From: Pseudarthrobacter sp. AL07 | GTDB lineage: Bacteria; Actinomycetota; Actinomycetes; Actinomycetales; Micrococcaceae | NCBI RefSeq assembly: GCF_029960665.1 | Contig: NZ_JASBRB010000028.1 | Coordinates: 1 to 36,018 of the forward strand | Length of the DNA stretch: 36,018 nt | Direction of reading: 5' to 3' | In this document: positions 1-8,349 of the stretch, in pieces | Layout: each line of letters opens with the position of its first letter | How positions within the stretch are numbered: the first letter of the stretch is position 1 | The notes under the pieces: generated by a model | Databases searched by the model: none | Seen by the model: only the letters and a program-made list of their open reading frames with translations | Told to the model about the DNA's origin: nothing | Program-made: the position numbers and the translations under genes

Positions 1-479
1 TGCGCGTGTTGGTGGCGGCCCGGGACCAGATGACGGTCGAGCGGACCGCGAACGTTAACATCCTGCTCGCGCTCGTGCGGACGGCGGACCTCGGTATGGA
101 CGCCCGCAAGCCCCTCAACGCCGCCCAGATCGACGAGATGGCCCGGTGGCGCGCACGCAGCGAGAGCCTCGCGCCCGCGACCGCTCGGGCCGAGGCCGTC
201 CGTCTCGCCAAGAGGGTCCTCGCCCTCACTACGGAGCTCGAAGACAACCAGAGCCGGACAGCCGAGCTTATCCAGGGCACGCTTCCCGTCGGGGCCTTTT
301 TCGTCATACATTTCGCGGGCCAGCCTGACCTGGCGGGGTCCGAGTTTTGGTTTCTGCCCGCCGGTGCGCCCCCGCGCACGGGCGGCGGCGAGGCCGTCAC
401 GGGTTCGTTCGGACATGTGGGCGTGTTCGAACTCCGCGATCGAGCCGAGGATGCCCGAGCCACCCAATTCTCGGATTAA
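1..479 (+). pseudogene. IS110-family transposase fragment, truncated at the 3' side
   Basis: The reading frame is open at the left edge, so the gene starts outside the window. The first ~90 codons read like the helical linker of IS110-type (DEDD) transposases, between the RuvC-like domain and the transposase_20 domain: note RDQMTVERTANVN, LVRTADLG and ARAEAVRLAKRVLAL. From about position 275 the family pattern (a GIGPV-type motif should follow) is lost and the remaining frame to 479 is unlike any transposase I know. The element is therefore broken and almost certainly inactive. It lies directly beside the sugar-utilisation island and may mark an old insertion or recombination edge. No terminal repeats or target duplication can be seen. 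Confidence 0.6.
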
Positions 480-490
480 TCGTCCGCCTC

Positions 491-519
491 TTGCATGTTG
501 GATTCCGGGCGCTTATTGT
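491..519 (+). promoter_or_regulatory. Promoter for the beta-galactosidase unit (TTGCAT-17-TATTGT)
   Basis: A -35-like TTGCAT at 491-496 and a -10-like TATTGT at 514-519 are separated by 17 bases. A LacI-type dyad begins two bases after the -10. The same layout occurs at 4353-4398, which makes both calls more believable. The predicted start point is near 526, giving a leader of about 460 bases that contains gene remnants. Confidence 0.6.
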
Positions 520-520
520 T

Positions 521-534
521 GTTAATCGATTAAC
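521..534. promoter_or_regulatory. LacI-family operator, perfect palindrome GTTAATCGATTAAC
   Basis: GTTAATCGATTAAC is a perfect 14-bp palindrome with a central CG, as LacI/GalR proteins bind. Flanking bases 515-519 and 536-540 add four more matching pairs out of five. It covers the expected transcription start. The near-identical site at 4385-4398 and the LacI gene at 8350 make it the likely operator of that local repressor (inference). Confidence 0.7.
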
Positions 535-714
535 GACGATGTTTAGATCCCATGTTCGAAGGGTGGGCGAAGGTCGTGGAGAGGCCATCTTTCCCAAGCG
601 GCGGGCTGGGGAATCATTTGCAGATTGATAGGGGCATGCTGCAACAGTGGATCCTCCCGGCCGATGTTTTGTATCGACGATAATCCCGCCTTCCAAAGGA
701 ATGAGGAGAATTCA

Positions 715-864
715 AATGACCAAATCTGAGGTGTCCGCCGACTGGCGGTGCATTCATGGACGTCGAACTGACCCTCCAGCCTTTGGGGTCTGGGCATCCT
801 CTCGTCTGAACCGGATGTGTCGCGTAACCTGTCGCGTTCGGTCACTCTTGATGCCGATGCGTAA
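715..864 (+). pseudogene. Remnant of an AgaS-like SIS-domain gene
   Basis: An ATG at 715 follows a good ribosome site (GAGGAG at 704-709) and starts MTKSEVSADW, but the frame soon loses sense. In other frames the fragments ELTLQPLGSGHPL (about 766-804) and SSEPDVSRNLSRSVTLDADA followed by a stop (to 864) match the C-terminal end of actinobacterial SIS sugar isomerases. Compare GKHPLAELARV and NPDLPRNLTRSVILDA in the intact gene at 10959-11876. The order is right but most of the gene is missing and a frameshift separates the two pieces, so it is a heavily deleted copy. Bases 865-989 hold nothing else I recognise apart from the ribosome site of the next gene. Confidence 0.5.
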
Positions 865-989
865 CGGCCAGTCGGATCGGCCCCCTGGGGCACGGGTCTG
901 CCGGAGCAGACCCAGCTGGTTCCCGGCCCCACCGACAGCTGATCGCTGCAAACGCCCGTCAGGATCGATTTCGAGGAGCACTGCACATC

Positions 990-2819
990 GTGAATCGCTA
1001 TAACGTTTCTCCCATGCCTAAAGCGATTCTGAATTATAGGGACTCTGTGCTTTTTCGCGCGGGGGAACGTCACCAGATTCTGGCTGGAGCGATTCATTAT
1101 TTCCGGGTTCATCCGGATCAGTGGCAGGACAGACTCCGGAAGCTCAGGGCCATGGGAGCGAACGCCGTGGACACGTATGTGGCGTGGAATTTCCACCAGC
1201 CCCGGCGTGACCAGGCACCGGATTTCACGGGGTGGCGGGATCTTGGCCGCTTCATCGACCTCGCCGCAGCGGAAGGGCTGGACGTGATCGTCCGGCCCGG
1301 ACCCTATATATGTGCCGAATGGGACAACGGCGGCTTCCCGTCCTGGCTGACCGGAATCCCCGGAATCGGCCTGCGCTGCCTGGACCCAGACTTCACGGGG
1401 GCCATCGAGGAGTGGTTTGACCTTCTTCTGCCCATCGTGGCCAGCCGCCAGACCTCAGCGGGCGGTCCGGTCGTGGCGGTGCAGATAGAAAACGAGTACG
1501 GCAGCTACGGCGATGACCACGACTACATCCGGTGGAACCGCCGCGCACTGGAGGAACGGGGAATCACGGAGCTGCTGTTCACCGCAGACGGCGGCAACGA
1601 CTACTTCCTGGACGGCGGCGCCATCGAGGGAACCTGGGCGACGGCAACCCTTGGCAGCCGCGGCGATGAAGCCGTGGCCACATGGCAGCGGCGCCGGCCG
1701 GGTGAGCCGTTCTTCAACGTGGAATTCTGGAGCGGCTGGTTCGATCACTGGGGCGAACGCCACCACGTCCGCGATGCCGACGACGCGGCCGCGGAGATCC
1801 GAAAGATCCTGGACCTTGACGGCTCCGTTTGTATTTACATGGCACACGGCGGCACCAACTTCGGCCTTGGATCCGGCAGCAACCACGACGGCAAAAAACT
1901 CCAGCCGACCGTCAGCAGCTACGACTCCGACGCTCCCATCGCGGAGAACGGTGCGCTGACGCCGAAGTTCCACGCCCTGCGGACGGAGTTCTTCCGCGCT
2001 CGGGGCATGGAGGGCAACAACGTCCCGGAACTGCCGACTGAACTCCTGGCAGCGGCACCTGTGCTGCCCGCACAGACCCTCCCCGTGGCACCGGGCGTGG
2101 AACTGTTGGACCTGGTCCGTGCCGCAGGGGAACCTGTTCAGAGCGTCAGGCCGCTGTCCTTCGAACAGCTCGGGCTGGACGCCGGTATGGTGCTCTATTC
2201 CGCCGACGCCGTGCTGCCTGGGCTGCCGGGAAAACCTGCGGAAACACCATTGAAGATCATGGGGCTGAACGACCGCGCCTACATCTGGGTGGACGGGGTT
2301 TTTGCCGGCATCCTCGATGACACCAACGCAGCCGAAGGCCTGAAGGTCACCGGCACCGGCACCCCCGCCAGGCTGGAAATCCTGGTGGAAAGCCTCGGCC
2401 GGATCAATTACGGGCCATTAACGGGCCACGGCAAGGGCATCCTCGACGGCGTACTGGTGAACCAGCGTTTCACCTTCCACTGGACCCAGACACCGGTGCC
2501 TTTGACCGAATGGGGTCCGGACGAGCTCGGGCGGCTTGCTTCGGCCGAGTTCGCGGCAGAGGATCCCGCCGACACCTACCTGGCGTTGCCCGGCTTCGGG
2601 AAGGGCTTCGTTTGGATCAACGGCTTCCTGCTCGGCCGTTACTGGGAAGTGGGGCCGCAGGTTACCCTTTATATTCCTTCACCGATGATCCGGCGCGGCG
2701 TCAACACCGTCAAGGTGCTGGAGCTCGAAAAGTCCGGCATTACCGTCGAGCTCCGAACAGAGCCTGACCTGGGACCGGGCGGTCAGGGTCTGGTGCTAGC
2801 GGAAGAACTGGCGGACTGA
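990..2819 (+). CDS. GH35 beta-galactosidase, cytoplasmic
   Basis: This 609-aa protein is a glycoside hydrolase family 35 enzyme that removes terminal beta-galactose. The N-terminal TIM barrel carries AGAIHYFR, the PGPYICAEWDNGG segment, the acid/base glutamate in QIENEYG (E169) and the nucleophile in NVEFWSGWFDHWG (E245), followed by MAHGGTNFG. The C-terminal beta domains include GFGKGFVWINGFLLGRYW, typical of the family. There is no signal peptide, so it should act on imported oligosaccharide. The chosen start is GTG 990, with GAGGAG at 972-977; ATG 1014 is an alternative. It sits behind its own LacI-type promoter and operator and close to a CUT1 importer, and probably splits galactosyl-amino-sugar disaccharides brought in by that importer (inference). 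Confidence 0.93.
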   Translation: MNRYNVSPMPKAILNYRDSVLFRAGERHQILAGAIHYFRVHPDQWQDRLRKLRAMGANAVDTYVAWNFHQPRRDQAPDFTGWRDLGRFIDLAAAEGLDVIVRPGPYICAEWDNGGFPSWLTGIPGIGLRCLDPDFTGAIEEWFDLLLPIVASRQTSAGGPVVAVQIENEYGSYGDDHDYIRWNRRALEERGITELLFTADGGNDYFLDGGAIEGTWATATLGSRGDEAVATWQRRRPGEPFFNVEFWSGWFDHWGERHHVRDADDAAAEIRKILDLDGSVCIYMAHGGTNFGLGSGSNHDGKKLQPTVSSYDSDAPIAENGALTPKFHALRTEFFRARGMEGNNVPELPTELLAAAPVLPAQTLPVAPGVELLDLVRAAGEPVQSVRPLSFEQLGLDAGMVLYSADAVLPGLPGKPAETPLKIMGLNDRAYIWVDGVFAGILDDTNAAEGLKVTGTGTPARLEILVESLGRINYGPLTGHGKGILDGVLVNQRFTFHWTQTPVPLTEWGPDELGRLASAEFAAEDPADTYLALPGFGKGFVWINGFLLGRYWEVGPQVTLYIPSPMIRRGVNTVKVLELEKSGITVELRTEPDLGPGGQGLVLAEELAD

Positions 2820-3716
2820 GCTCGCCGTCTTTCGACTTGGCCGGAACGACAACTAATCCCCGGCAAATTTGGTCCACATTGGGGGGGAAGTCGTCCCAGA
2901 GGCAGACTCGGGAGCGTCCAAACGACCTGCGGACGCCCCGGGCCGCCCCTGCCCCAGGCATGCAAGCGGCGGCACAAAGACACCACTGTACGTCAGGGCA
3001 GCGTCCGGCACGAAAAGGAGAGCGAGATGGCAGTGGGGCGCGCTGCCCTGGCGAACAGGCGCACTGTCAGCTCTCTGCCGAGGAAATCTTCCGTGAAGCG
3101 TCCCTGTTGGTGGCAATGCCGAGGAAAATCCAAATATCGGGAGTAGGCTGCGAGGTACTTCATGAGATGTGACGCCAAGCTCCGACTGGTCACACGCCAA
3201 CCCCATGTTCAAGGGTGGATCGGATGAAGAAGCGACCAATCGGGAACCAATGACAACCCGCTGTTGGTAAGGGCACTCGCGAAAGGCCCCTAGTGTGGCA
3301 TGTGAAACCGTTTCTGATTGCACCGCCTCGTCCGGTGCCATGGACGAGACCCAAGAAGTATGTATTCGGGTCCTGCCGATAGTGGACACGGTTTGCGGCC
3401 TCGTCGAATTCAAGGTCGGCGAATCATGGGAAAGATATTGGACTACGGCTTGGCGGGAACTGATTCACAGGCTCTCGCAGTCAATTCATCCTGCTCAATG
3501 GTGCGCCGAAGGTATGCAGCTCATAGTGACGATTGCTTTGAGGGGGCAGCCTGCGGGGCAGCCGATTAGATTTCTCCTGCTCCGACGGCACTACACGGTT
3601 TGTGCGGATAGTGGGTGCGGACACGCGCGGACTCTGGGGTCATCCTTGCCCGCGGTTTCGACCACAGCCGGTGCCATTGAGTCACTCGCCGGGGAAAGGT
3701 AACGGAGAATCGATTC
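2820..3716. other. Long intergenic stretch with no recognisable gene
   Basis: About 900 bases lie between the beta-galactosidase and the nagA remnant. Short frames exist, such as one from 3295 to 3702 and a start with a strong ribosome site (AAAAGGAGAG before ATG 3027), but none gives a protein I recognise and codon character is poor. Given decayed genes on both sides, this is most likely further eroded coding DNA. The one clear short feature is the dyad at 3304-3314. Confidence 0.5.
3304..3314. promoter_or_regulatory. Second type of LacI/GalR-like half-dyad, GAAACCGTTTC
   Basis: GAAAC and GTTTC arms flank a single C within TGTGAAACCGTTTCTGA. This resembles the GAAANCGNTTTC-like operators used by other LacI/GalR proteins, and is unlike the GTTAAnCGATTAAC sites at 521 and 4385. 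It may be a leftover operator of the decayed region. Confidence 0.35.
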
Positions 3717-4308
3717 ATGAGTTCTCCGGAGACACATTCGGCCACGCAACGCCGCCAGTTCATCGCGGGAACAGTCGTAAGCGACAGGCCTGTCACTGAA
3801 AAGGGTGTTCTCGTCGTCGAAGGTGACCGAATCGTCTACGCTGGTCCCACCGCCGGGTTCCATGAGACGCTGTTCAACTACCCGGCGTCCACGGAACAGC
3901 CTCCCGGGAGGACCTTTTGCGGGGATCGAGCTCTTTGCCGGGCTCCCGGACGAAGGACTCATCGAGGGCATCCACCTCGAAGGCCCTTTTTTATCGCGCG
4001 CCCGCCTGCCTACGCGCCGCGCAGGAGGACAAGGCGATCGTCGAGCTCATAGCGGACGGCGCGCACCTTGATCCGGCCATCGTGACCGCTGTCTTCCAGC
4101 TGGTGGGTGCCGCCAACATCGTTCTGGTCTCAGACTCCATGGCAGCCGCCGGACTTACCGACGGCAACTACATGCTCGGGCCTTCCCCCGTCACCGTGAC
4201 AGGCGGTGTCGCCACGCTGGACGCCACGGGCTCCGCGCCGATGCAGTTGTGGTGGACAGGGACCTCACACTGACCGGCGTTCTTCGGAGCGGGAACTGGC
4301 TCAAGTGA
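3717..4308 (+). pseudogene. N-acetylglucosamine/galactosamine-6-phosphate deacetylase remnant (nagA/agaA type)
   Basis: Pieces of a NagA-type deacetylase follow one another in three frames. From 3717 the N-terminus reads GTVVSD...GVLVVEGDRIVYAGP. Near 3930-4000 another frame gives LFAGLPDEGLIEGIHLEGPF, the substrate-loop motif. Near 4035-4225 a third gives IVELIADGAHLDP, NIVLVSDSMAAAGL and LGPSPVTV. The last piece, VVVDRDLTLTGVLRSGNWL, ends at the stop 4306-4308. An intact family member has about 380 residues; here under half remains and several catalytic stretches are gone. Its product would remove the acetyl group from GlcNAc-6-P or GalNAc-6-P, the step just before the SIS enzyme encoded at 10959. 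Loss here means deacetylation is done by another gene or the pathway now uses non-acetylated sugar. Confidence 0.85.
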
Positions 4309-4352
4309 CCCACCGGCAAAACATGGCACGCACATCAATTTCAACCGGCTTC

Positions 4353-4381
4353 TTGCTAATGAGACGCCCATCACTTATTAT
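4353..4381 (+). promoter_or_regulatory. Promoter of the ABC transporter operon (TTGCTA-17-TATTAT)
   Basis: A -35-like TTGCTA at 4353-4358 and a strong -10 TATTAT at 4376-4381 are 17 bases apart. The expected start point is near 4388, inside the LacI-type dyad, and the first gene starts at 4469. The arrangement repeats that at 491-534. Confidence 0.7.
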
Positions 4382-4384
4382 TTT

Positions 4385-4398
4385 GTTAAACGATTAAC
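4385..4398. promoter_or_regulatory. LacI-family operator GTTAAACGATTAAC
   Basis: The site differs from the perfect palindrome at 521-534 by one base. Flanking TT and AA extend it to TTGTTAAACGATTAACAA (4383-4400) with a single mismatched pair. It overlaps the predicted transcription start, so a bound repressor would block initiation of the transporter operon. The regulator is probably the LacI protein at 8350-9369, encoded in the same cluster. Confidence 0.75.
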
Positions 4399-4468
4399 AA
4401 GCATGGTCTGCGTCACATCGGCAAATGTTGCTGCCTTGGACCGTGACTCCATTGAACGAGGAGAGAGT

Positions 4469-5530
4469 ATGAATTCGACGACGGGGGTGCCTGCTTCGCC
4501 GGCACCGGACCGCGTCCGGACTTTAGACGGAACAGACAGCGGGCCGTCGCCAAAGTCAGGACCACCTCGCATGTCCAAAAAGCAGGCCAGGTCCCAGGGC
4601 GGTCCTGTTCTGCGCAAGAGCTTCAGGAGTCGCCTCCGCCGCGACAAGCAGATGCTGCTGATGATGGTGCCGGGTGTTCTATTCCTGCTGCTGTTCTTCT
4701 ACATCCCGATTCTGGGCAACGTCATCGCGTTTCAGGACTACCAGCCTTACTTGGGCATCGGGGACAGCCTCTGGGTGGGCTGGCAGAATTTCGCGGACCT
4801 GTTTATCAACCCGGACTTCGTGCATGCATTCTGGAACACGCTCTATCTGGCGGCCTGGCAGCTCGTGTTCCTCTTCCCGGTGCCGCTGATCCTGGCGCTC
4901 ATTGTGGATTCCCTGATGAGCCCGCGCATCCGCAAGGTCTTCCAGAGCATTGCATACCTGCCACACTTCCTGTCCTGGGTCCTGGTCATCGCGTTCTTCC
5001 AGCAGATGCTCGGCGGGGCGGGATTCATCAACAACTCACTGCGCCAACTGGGCATGGACACCATCCCCTTCATGACCAATCCGGACACCTTCCCGGTGCT
5101 GGTGGTCGTCCAGATGATCTGGAAGGACGCGGGCTGGGCCATGATCATCTTCCTGGCGGCCCTGGCCACTATTGACGTCTCCCTCTACGAGGCTGCCGCA
5201 GCCGACGGCGCCGGCCGCTGGCGCAGGGTTTGGCACGTCACTCTGCCTGGCCTGCGCCCTGTGATCATCCTGCTGCTGATCCTGAGGATCGGCGACATCC
5301 TGTCCGTTGGCTTTGAGCAGTTCATCCTCCAGAGAGATGCCGTCGGGGCGGGTGCGGCCGAAGTTCTGGATACGTTCACGTACTACACGGGCATTGTTGG
5401 AGGCGGCTGGAGTTCCGGCGCTGCGGCCGGCCTGGCAAAGGGCGTGGTCAGCCTGTTGCTGATCTGGGGCGCCAACAAGCTGGCCCATAAGTTTGGGGAA
5501 GACGGCATTTTTGCGAAGAAGGTCGGCTAG
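4469..5530 (+). CDS. Sugar ABC transporter permease, CUT1 family (LplB/MalF-like)
   Basis: This 353-aa inner-membrane permease belongs to the CUT1 oligosaccharide importers. After a 60-residue charged, Pro/Ser-rich cytoplasmic N-terminus, about six hydrophobic segments follow, the first at roughly 61-82 (MLLMMVPGVLFLLLFFYIP). The EAA loop that docks the ATPase is at about 241-261 (EAAAADGAGRWRRVWHVTLPG). Start ATG 4469 has GAGGAGAG at 4458-4465; the open frame extends further upstream but without a ribosome site. It is the first gene behind the operator-controlled promoter and is followed after 32 bases by the second permease. No ATPase gene is present in the window, so a shared MsmX-type ATPase elsewhere is expected (inference). 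Confidence 0.92.
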   Translation: MNSTTGVPASPAPDRVRTLDGTDSGPSPKSGPPRMSKKQARSQGGPVLRKSFRSRLRRDKQMLLMMVPGVLFLLLFFYIPILGNVIAFQDYQPYLGIGDSLWVGWQNFADLFINPDFVHAFWNTLYLAAWQLVFLFPVPLILALIVDSLMSPRIRKVFQSIAYLPHFLSWVLVIAFFQQMLGGAGFINNSLRQLGMDTIPFMTNPDTFPVLVVVQMIWKDAGWAMIIFLAALATIDVSLYEAAAADGAGRWRRVWHVTLPGLRPVIILLLILRIGDILSVGFEQFILQRDAVGAGAAEVLDTFTYYTGIVGGGWSSGAAAGLAKGVVSLLLIWGANKLAHKFGEDGIFAKKVG

Positions 5531-5562
5531 CCGGGTACCGGCCGCCGTACAAGGAGACTCAC

Positions 5563-6486
5563 ATGACCACTAAAGTACTGACCAAGAAAGCTTCCGGGCT
5601 GAGCTACGATTCCAAACGACCCGTCTGGAAAGAGAAGCCCTCGCTGCTGTACCAGAGCATCAAGGCCGTTGTGTTGGTGCTGTTCAGCGTTTCGATCCTG
5701 GCCCCCATGCTCCTGGTGGTGTCCACCTCGCTGGCTGATAACGAACAGCTCGTGGCCGCAGGGGGCTTCGTGATGTGGCCGGAACGGCCCACCCTTGAGG
5801 CCTATGAGATTATCTTCCGTGGCCCCCTGGTCCTGCAGTCGCTCGGAGTCAGCCTCTTCATCACCGTGGTGGGCACCTTGCTTGCATTGTTCGTGACTAT
5901 CACCATGGCCTACGCCACCAGCCGCTCGGTCCTTTTTGGGCGGCCGGTCATCCTGGCCATCCTCTTCACCCTGCTGTTCGCACCCGGGCTGATCCCCTCC
6001 TTTTTGATGATCCGGGAGCTCGGCCTGCTGGACTCGCTCTGGTCACTGATCCTGCCTGGCGCCTTCGGGGCCTTCAACTTCGTGGTGATGCGCTCCTTCT
6101 TTATGAACATTCCCGGCGAACTGATCGAAAGCGCCAGGATTGACGGGGCCAGCGACTGGCAGATCCTGTGGAAGATCGTCCTTCCGCTCTCCAAAGCCGT
6201 GGTCGCCGTGGTGGGCCTATTCTATGCGGTTGGCTTCTGGAACTCATTCTTCAACGCCTTGCTCTACATCAACGACCACAGCAAATGGCCCATCCAGCTT
6301 CTCCTGCGCAACTTCGTTGTCCAGGGCAGCGGTGCGGCCGACCAGCTGGGAATCACCACTTCCCCGCCCCCGCAGTCGATCCAGATGGCGGTGGTCGTTG
6401 TGGCCTTGGTCCCCATCCTCATGGTGTACCCGTTCCTGCAGAAGCACTTTGCCAAGGGTGTTATCACCGGCGCAGTCAAGGGCTGA
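5563..6486 (+). CDS. Sugar ABC transporter permease, CUT1 family (LplC/YtcP/MalG-like)
   Basis: This 307-aa protein is the second permease of the importer. It has a first hydrophobic segment at about 34-56, further ones through the protein, and the EAA motif at about 189-209 (ESARIDGASDWQILWKIVLP). The region after it (SFFNALLYINDHSKWPIQLLLR) is typical of the LplC/YtcP branch, whose members usually work with large lipoprotein binding proteins and carry complex saccharides. The start is ATG 5563 with AAGGAG at 5551-5556. It lies between the first permease and the binding-protein gene in one operon. Confidence 0.92.
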   Translation: MTTKVLTKKASGLSYDSKRPVWKEKPSLLYQSIKAVVLVLFSVSILAPMLLVVSTSLADNEQLVAAGGFVMWPERPTLEAYEIIFRGPLVLQSLGVSLFITVVGTLLALFVTITMAYATSRSVLFGRPVILAILFTLLFAPGLIPSFLMIRELGLLDSLWSLILPGAFGAFNFVVMRSFFMNIPGELIESARIDGASDWQILWKIVLPLSKAVVAVVGLFYAVGFWNSFFNALLYINDHSKWPIQLLLRNFVVQGSGAADQLGITTSPPPQSIQMAVVVVALVPILMVYPFLQKHFAKGVITGAVKG

Positions 6487-6570
6487 CCGCTGGTTTCTGT
6501 TCCCTTTAGTTGTTCACCACCACGGTCACATCAGCAGTACTACACATTGAAAAACTAGAAAGGTTTCGCG

Positions 6571-8232
6571 ATGACGAGCACTACTTCCGGACAGGCAGGA
6601 TTCAGCCGACGCGGTTTCCTTGGCCTCACAGGCCTGGCCGTCGCCACGGCTGGTCTTGCTGCCTGCAACCCCGGCGGCGGCTCCGGCAGTGGAGGCGCCT
6701 CTGCCTCCTCTGCCGTGAAGCTCCCCACCTACAGGGAATTTACCGGTATCACCGCTGACATCCCGGGCAATGAAAAGGGCCTGCAGGCCGCTTTCTTCAA
6801 GCTGCCCGAAGCCGTGCAGTCTGTCAAAACCCCGCCGCTCATGGGCAAGGTCACCGGCCTGACGGAAACCTTTGAAACTATGAGCCCGGGCATGAAGGAC
6901 AACCCCTTCTGGCAACGCCTCAACGCCAAGCTCGGCGGCGAGCTGGAACTGCAGATCGCCGAGGACATCGGCGACGGCTACCCGGCGAAGTTCGCCACCG
7001 TCCTTGCCAGCAACAATCTCCCCGACATGATGTGGGTTCCGCCCAACCAGGGTATCCCCAATATCGGCCCCATGCTGGAAGCCAAATTCCAGGACCTCAC
7101 CCCCTACCTCTCCGGCGACGCGGTGCTTGAGTACCCCAACCTGGCGGCGCTGAAGCCGGATTCATGGAAGACCGCCGTCGTCAACGGCAAGATCTGGGGT
7201 GCTCCCATCCCCAGCACCCCGTTCGGTCAGGTCATGGCGGGCCGCAGGGATGTCTGGGACGCCGTAGGCGGCCTCAACGCGGACAGCGCCGATGAATTCC
7301 TGGAAAAAGCCAAGGAGCTGACGCGCCCCGGCGAGCAAAAGTATGCTCTGGAAGCCAACTACACCAACATCCTCCACATGGTCACCGAGTGGTTCGGCGC
7401 CCCCAACGGCTGGGCCGTCAACAAGGACCGTACACTGACCCACCTCTTCGAAACGGATCAGTATGCGGCTGGAATCGAGTTCACGGCAAAGATGTTCGCG
7501 GCCGGCGTCTTCTACCCGGACAGCAAAGCATCAGATATCCGCACCCGTGTTGCCAACGGCTCGATTGCCGCGCAGGTCCTGGTCGGCCCGCACGACATCC
7601 GCAGCTACCGTGTCCTGAACCAGAGCGCCAAATTCGACATCCTGTTGCCCTTCAGCTCCGATGGCAAGATCAAGCCCGTGTACGACATGGGTTATGGGAC
7701 CGTCGGTTTCACCCCCTTCAAGAAAGCCGAGGAGGGAAAGATCCGCGAGCTCCTGGCACTGATCAATTACCTTTCGGCGCCGTTCGGCACCGCCGAATAC
7801 CTGCAAAAGAATTACGGCGAAGCCGGCCAGGACTACACCCTGACAAGTGATGGCAATCCGGTACTGACCGAGTCCGGTACCTCCAACGTTCCAGGCCTCG
7901 CGTCGGCGCTAAACATCATGGCCAGCCCCGAGAACGTCATCTTCAACCCGGGCTACGACGACGACACGAGGTATGTCAGCGGCCAGGAGCAGAAGCTGCT
8001 CGAGATTGCTTGGCGCAACCCGACCAACGGAAGCTATTCGGACACCAGCGCGAAGGTGGGAGCAAAAATCAGCAAGCAGCTCCGCGACAAGGTCATCGAC
8101 ATCATTACCGGGCGCGAGCAGGTTGGCGCACTCAAGGACGCCGTCAAGCGCTGGCAGTCCGAGGGCGGTAATAAAATGCGAGAAGAGTACCAGGCTGCCT
8201 TGCCCGAGGGCGTACCAGTCTTCAACTCATAG
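6571..8232 (+). CDS. Extracellular sugar-binding lipoprotein of the CUT1 ABC importer (LplA-like)
   Basis: This 553-aa protein captures the sugar outside the cell for the two permeases. The N-terminus has a twin-arginine motif (SRRGFLGL, residues 12-19), a short hydrophobic stretch and a lipobox LAAC with the lipidated cysteine at residue 32, so export is probably by Tat followed by lipid anchoring. A Gly/Ser linker follows. The length (over 500 aa) fits the LplA/YtcQ group, longer than classic MalE-like proteins. The ribosome site is AGAAAGG at 6557-6563. The precise substrate cannot be read from sequence; the neighbours suggest a galactose- and amino-sugar-containing oligosaccharide. Confidence 0.9.
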   Translation: MTSTTSGQAGFSRRGFLGLTGLAVATAGLAACNPGGGSGSGGASASSAVKLPTYREFTGITADIPGNEKGLQAAFFKLPEAVQSVKTPPLMGKVTGLTETFETMSPGMKDNPFWQRLNAKLGGELELQIAEDIGDGYPAKFATVLASNNLPDMMWVPPNQGIPNIGPMLEAKFQDLTPYLSGDAVLEYPNLAALKPDSWKTAVVNGKIWGAPIPSTPFGQVMAGRRDVWDAVGGLNADSADEFLEKAKELTRPGEQKYALEANYTNILHMVTEWFGAPNGWAVNKDRTLTHLFETDQYAAGIEFTAKMFAAGVFYPDSKASDIRTRVANGSIAAQVLVGPHDIRSYRVLNQSAKFDILLPFSSDGKIKPVYDMGYGTVGFTPFKKAEEGKIRELLALINYLSAPFGTAEYLQKNYGEAGQDYTLTSDGNPVLTESGTSNVPGLASALNIMASPENVIFNPGYDDDTRYVSGQEQKLLEIAWRNPTNGSYSDTSAKVGAKISKQLRDKVIDIITGREQVGALKDAVKRWQSEGGNKMREEYQAALPEGVPVFNS

Positions 8233-8238
8233 AATGTC

Positions 8239-8287
8239 GGTTGCGGCGGCGGGGAAAATGGCGCCAGCATTAGCCACCGCCGCAACC
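8239..8287 (+). terminator. Strong hairpin after the binding-protein gene
   Basis: GGTTGCGGCGGCGG (8239-8252) pairs with CCACCGCCGCAACC (8274-8287): 13 of 14 pairs, with a 21-base loop. No T-run follows. It may be a partial terminator or an mRNA-stabilising hairpin that lowers expression of the regulator gene relative to the transporter genes. Confidence 0.55.
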
Positions 8288-8349
8288 GGACATCCGGCAG
8301 ACAGCCGGCTTCAGTCCAAGGACCGCTTCCGGGTCCACAAAGGGGAAAC

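Noticed and set aside
3295..3702. A 135-codon plus-strand frame upstream of the nagA remnant
   Set aside because: No family motifs, odd composition and no ribosome site; treated as decayed or non-coding DNA.
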